Origin: Pseudobdellovibrionaceae bacterium
Lineage (GTDB): Bacteria > Bdellovibrionota > Bdellovibrionia > Bdellovibrionales > UBA1609
Direction of reading: 5' to 3'
NCBI GenBank assembly: GCA_023954155.1
Contig: JAMLIO010000001.1
Coordinates: forward strand, 525,899-589,898
DNA: 64,000 nt
Shown: piece by piece, positions 60,945 through 64,000 of the stretch
How the letters are laid out: the number at the start of each line of letters is the position of its first letter
How positions within the stretch are numbered: the stretch's first letter is position 1
Made by a program: the position numbers and the translations under genes
Notes under the pieces: model-generated
Databases searched by the model: none
The model's input: the letters and a program-made list of their open reading frames with translations, nothing else
What the model was told of the DNA's origin: nothing

Positions 60945-63145
60945 GTAGTCACGATGTTCATTTAGGTCATATCAAAAGACATCCTGACGGTTATGCTTTT
61001 TTTATCCCTAAAAATGCAGAAGCACTTGATGTCTTTATTTCCCCAGAAGATTTAAAAGGGGCGATGTCCAACGATCTTGTCGAGATCAAAATTTTAGGAT
61101 CGGCCACTTCAAAACGTTTGCGTGGGCGAGTAGAAAAGATTGTAGAACGCCATTTTGATCGAGTAGTCGGTCGCTTAGACCCTCAAGGCAGTCATTATAT
61201 TTTAAAAGATAAATCCTACGCATGGGGAGAAGACCTCTTTATCCCCGTGGCTGATATCAATGGCGCTAAAAAAGGAGAATTGGTTCTCGCCGAGATCACC
61301 TCCTACCCTGATGAAAGAAAAGGTTTTGTAGGCAAAGTCATCTCTGTCATTGGGAAACCCTCGGACCCTGCTGTAGATGTGAAGAGAGTGATTGCCGAAT
61401 CGGGTGCGCCGATGGAGTTTAGCGAAAAAGCTCTGAAAGAAGTGGAAAAGTACGGAACAACAGTTTCTGCTGACGAGATCGCAAGACGTAAAGATATTCG
61501 CAAACTTCCTTTAGTGACTATTGATGGGGTCACCGCTAAAGACTTTGATGATGCTGTGTTTGTAGAAAAAAAAGGAAAAGGGTACCGACTGGTCGTTGCG
61601 ATTGCGGATGTCAGTTATTATGTGCGCCCTGGTATGGCTGTGAATGCAGAGGCTTATGAACGTGGAACCAGTATCTATATGCCCAACTATGTGGTGCCGA
61701 TGCTGCCTGAAGGTCTTTCTAATGAATTGTGCTCTTTAAAGCCTGATGTGGATCGTTTATGTGTAGTCGCAGACATGATGATTTCAAGCTCTGGAGAGTT
61801 TGAGAGCTATGAATTTTATGAAGCAGTGATGAAGAGTCATGGTCGACTCACTTATGGACAGGTGCAACAGGTTCTGGATGGCACGTATGTAGAAAGCGTG
61901 GAACGCCACAGAGATCTTTTGTTTACAGCCCAAGAGTTAGCCTTAATATTGATGAACAAACGTTTTGCCGATGGCTCCCTAGATTTAGACATTCCCGAAG
62001 TTCTTGTAGAGGTGGACGAGCAGGGCAATGCGGTAGACATTCAGCTTTCTGAGCGGATTTTTGCCCATCGTTTGATTGAAGAGTTTATGCTTAAGGCTAA
62101 TATTTCTATTGCTAAATTTATTGACTCTAAAAAACGACCGCAAATCTATCGTGTGCATGAAGACCCTGATATGTTGTCTTTGGATTTATTTATGCGCTTT
62201 TACGATCAGATCATTGGCGACAGCGGATCTGGCTATATGGACCCGCGAGAAATTTGTAATGCACTGTCTACTTTAGAAGGTAAAGAGAAAAATATTTTAC
62301 AAAGTCTTTTTTTAAGATCCATGAAACAAGCTCGCTATAGTGTGGACCAGTTAGGACACTTTGGGTTGGGTTTTTCTCATTATGCGCATTTCACATCCCC
62401 TATTCGTCGTTACCCAGATTTGATGACCCATAGAATCTTAAAGAGCATCATCGTGGGTGCTCCTTATGAGGGTTATCCCGAAGACGAAGTGGATGAGATG
62501 GCTTTGTTCTTAAGTCAATGTGAACAAAGAGCAGTGAAGGCAGAACGTAAAGTCAAATCCATTAAAAAGGCTCGTTTTGCTGAGTCCTTACTCTCTGAAG
62601 AGTTCATGGGTTCTGTTACCTCTGTGGTGCGCTTTGGACTATTTGTGACCTTGGATCAATATCCTCTTGAGGGTTTGGTTCGCATTGCAGATTTGGGTAG
62701 CGAGATGTTTATCTTTGATGAAGACAACTTACTTCTAGTAGGTAAACATTCTGGAAAGCAATTCAAACTTGGTGATCGAGTGAAAGTTCGTATCGCACAA
62801 GTGGACATCGAAGACGGATTTATTGATCTAGAACTTCTGGAACATCTGGGAAAGAAACAGGATTTAGAGCAGGTTTCTCCATGGTCAGCCAAAAATCGGT
62901 TTTTACAAAAACGACAAAAGCGCGAAGAAAGAAAACAGGCCAAACAAAATCCAAGTTCTAAGTCCTCTAAAAATCGAGATAAGAATTATTCCGATAAAAA
63001 CTATTCGGACAAAAACAAATCTGGCCACGATAAGCCTAAAGGTTCCTCTGGGGGGAAGATTAAAGCTAGCGACTTGTTCTCGTCATCCCATAGAAGCCGT
63101 GTTTTAGGCTTTGGTAAAAACTCAAACAAAAACGGCAAAAAATAA
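60941..63145 (+). CDS. rnr: Ribonuclease R
   Basis: 3'-5' exoribonuclease for structured RNA. 734 residues: N-terminal cold-shock-like OB folds (to about 180), RNB catalytic domain (VTIDGVTAKDFDDAVFVEKK with the Asp cluster; FTSPIRRYPDLMTHR near the end), an S1 domain (about 550-640), and a Lys/Arg/Ser-rich tail with NYSDKNYSDKNKS repeats. Shorter than E. coli RNase R (813), mainly at the N-terminus. Coupled to valS by a 4-bp overlap. Convergent with the peptidase gene, 10 bp apart. Confidence 0.94.
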   Translation: MSSHDVHLGHIKRHPDGYAFFIPKNAEALDVFISPEDLKGAMSNDLVEIKILGSATSKRLRGRVEKIVERHFDRVVGRLDPQGSHYILKDKSYAWGEDLFIPVADINGAKKGELVLAEITSYPDERKGFVGKVISVIGKPSDPAVDVKRVIAESGAPMEFSEKALKEVEKYGTTVSADEIARRKDIRKLPLVTIDGVTAKDFDDAVFVEKKGKGYRLVVAIADVSYYVRPGMAVNAEAYERGTSIYMPNYVVPMLPEGLSNELCSLKPDVDRLCVVADMMISSSGEFESYEFYEAVMKSHGRLTYGQVQQVLDGTYVESVERHRDLLFTAQELALILMNKRFADGSLDLDIPEVLVEVDEQGNAVDIQLSERIFAHRLIEEFMLKANISIAKFIDSKKRPQIYRVHEDPDMLSLDLFMRFYDQIIGDSGSGYMDPREICNALSTLEGKEKNILQSLFLRSMKQARYSVDQLGHFGLGFSHYAHFTSPIRRYPDLMTHRILKSIIVGAPYEGYPEDEVDEMALFLSQCEQRAVKAERKVKSIKKARFAESLLSEEFMGSVTSVVRFGLFVTLDQYPLEGLVRIADLGSEMFIFDEDNLLLVGKHSGKQFKLGDRVKVRIAQVDIEDGFIDLELLEHLGKKQDLEQVSPWSAKNRFLQKRQKREERKQAKQNPSSKSSKNRDKNYSDKNYSDKNKSGHDKPKGSSGGKIKASDLFSSSHRSRVLGFGKNSNKNGKK

Positions 63146-63155
63146 AAAACTCTAT

Positions 63156-64000
63156 TTAAAGTTCACGGTCAGCGGTGAGGATAAAAGCCAAGCTTAAGCG
63201 TGTGACATTTAAAGCATAATCCCAATTTAAAGTTGAGGGTAAGTCTTTGGCTGTGTGGATCAGACGGTTGCTCTGGCTGCTGCGAGGATTGCCAGAGGTG
63301 GGGAAGGTCACTGGGTATTTTTCTTGGTACCAAGAAGAATGGTCACTGCATGGATAGCCACAAGAAGTGTTCTTTAAACTCAGGTGTGGCAGATAATTTT
63401 TTGCCACTTGATTTAAAAGTTGATTCAACTTTGGAGAAGAGAAATCCTGTTCTAAATAAATATGTTCTGCTTGGTCGGGTACCCCCAACATATCCAGTTG
63501 CAGGGCCGCAATGACATCTTTGTTTTGTAAGCGAAACTGTTTAGCAATTTCAGCAGAACCGATCAAACCTTGCTCTTCGCCTGCGTACCAAAAGAAGTTT
63601 AAAGTGTTTTGTGGTTGATAATTAGATTTTAAAATTGTGCGAAGAATTTGTAAAATGGCTGTTGATCCCGAAGCATTATCATCAGCTCCTGGGGCCTGAG
63701 AAGAACCCCAACCCATATTGATAGAATCAATATGCCCACCTAAAACAATATGTCGCTCAGGATTTTTACCTTGAATTTGAATATGAATGCTTTTTTGTGG
63801 AGTGCGTTTATGAGTGATTAAGTCCACAGAGACAGGGATTTGTGTTGTGGGCAAAGTGTCTACAATGTGCTTTTTGATCTGTTCAATCTCGTTGTTGTTA
63901 CTTTGTCTGGCATTGCGATGGGGAAACTGCGTGATAAAGTGAAGGTCGGTTTTAAAAGCATCTTGATCAAGGTCACTTAACATCTTTTGAATGTCCAAAG
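63156..64000 (-). CDS. M28-family zinc aminopeptidase, 5' end beyond window
   Basis: The 280 visible residues carry the M28 co-catalytic zinc site: GGHIDSINMG (His, Asp), GADDNASG (Asp), YAGEEQGLIGS (Glu-Glu), LQLDMLGV (Asp) and SDHSSW / LIHTAKDL near the end (His). The frame stays open to the window edge and the only start-like codon in the last bases is a TTG at 63998, so the true start and any signal peptide are probably outside. Close relatives are secreted leucyl/aminopeptidases that break down peptides, here a plausible predatory or scavenging enzyme. Substrate is inferred. Confidence 0.85.
   Translation of the reverse strand, partial: LDIQKMLSDLDQDAFKTDLHFITQFPHRNARQSNNNEIEQIKKHIVDTLPTTQIPVSVDLITHKRTPQKSIHIQIQGKNPERHIVLGGHIDSINMGWGSSQAPGADDNASGSTAILQILRTILKSNYQPQNTLNFFWYAGEEQGLIGSAEIAKQFRLQNKDVIAALQLDMLGVPDQAEHIYLEQDFSSPKLNQLLNQVAKNYLPHLSLKNTSCGYPCSDHSSWYQEKYPVTFPTSGNPRSSQSNRLIHTAKDLPSTLNWDYALNVTRLSLAFILTADREL

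Noticed and set aside
60941..63145. Frameshift or truncation of RNase R because of its short N-terminus
   Set aside because: The start overlaps the valS stop in the normal coupled manner and all catalytic parts are present; shorter forms are common.

Overview
The window looks like a chromosomal segment from a predatory-type deltaproteobacterial relative, most likely Bdellovibrionota (Bdellovibrio-like). The basis is overall gene style rather than a marker gene: moderate-to-low GC, a Gram-negative envelope with many lipoproteins, a full menaquinone pathway, an NtrC-type sigma-54 regulator, and an FHA-rich operon attached to a Tad-pilus TadC gene. There is no rRNA or tRNA gene in the window, so the assignment is an inference. 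No prophage, insertion sequence, CRISPR array or integrase was seen; most of the window is core genome with small accessory or repeat features.

Layout. 1-11 kb: gabD with a 19-copy hexamer repeat coding for a Gln-Asn tract, an EamA permease, a VOC/HPPD-like dioxygenase, a DUF3817 protein, menB, an MgtC-type protein, RNase H, an M34-like metalloprotease lipoprotein, a DUF2799 lipoprotein, and a histidine kinase/NtrC-type regulator pair. 11-16 kb: an unknown protein, then ileS-lspA-lgt. 16-25 kb: aroF-menG on the minus strand, diverging from the operon menF-menD-menH-menA-menC-menE. 25-31 kb: a polyprenyl diphosphate synthase, an RsmJ-like methyltransferase, a SirB1-like protein, a degenerate SpoIIE-like protein, gltA, elbB and nth. 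31-38 kb: doxX plus a thiamine-type ABC transporter, secreted and DsbA-like proteins, and sfsA. 38-42 kb: lipA, 2-oxoacid dehydrogenase E2, lpdA and lipB. 42-47 kb: a YdjM-like protein, ExbB/ExbD and a sulfatase-fold lipoprotein lacking catalytic residues. 47-53 kb: a minus-strand operon tadC, DUF192, three FHA membrane proteins and a PP2C-like pseudophosphatase. 53-64 kb: maf, proC, a DivIVA-like gene, an MFS transporter, an outer-membrane-type protein, valS, rnr and an M28 peptidase cut by the window edge.

How the parts fit. aroF (shikimate entry) plus menF/D/H/C/E/B/A/G and the polyprenyl synthase cover chorismate to menaquinone except a recognisable DHNA-CoA thioesterase. lipA, lipB, E2 and lpdA make and use lipoate. 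lspA and lgt process the lipoproteins that are plentiful here.

The strongest unexplained signal is a pair of long palindromes, at 16307-16467 and 55463-55621. Each lies between two convergent genes. They share a 79-nt core (71 of 79 identical, in opposite orientation) with covarying changes at its tip, yet the 35- and 40-bp arms, perfectly self-complementary within each copy, are largely different between copies. That is the reverse of a MITE, whose ends are conserved. Three short tandem repeats, (CAAAAC)19, (TAAACTAAC)7 and (GTGTTTG)6, and three degenerate phosphatase/sulfatase-fold proteins are the other notable features.
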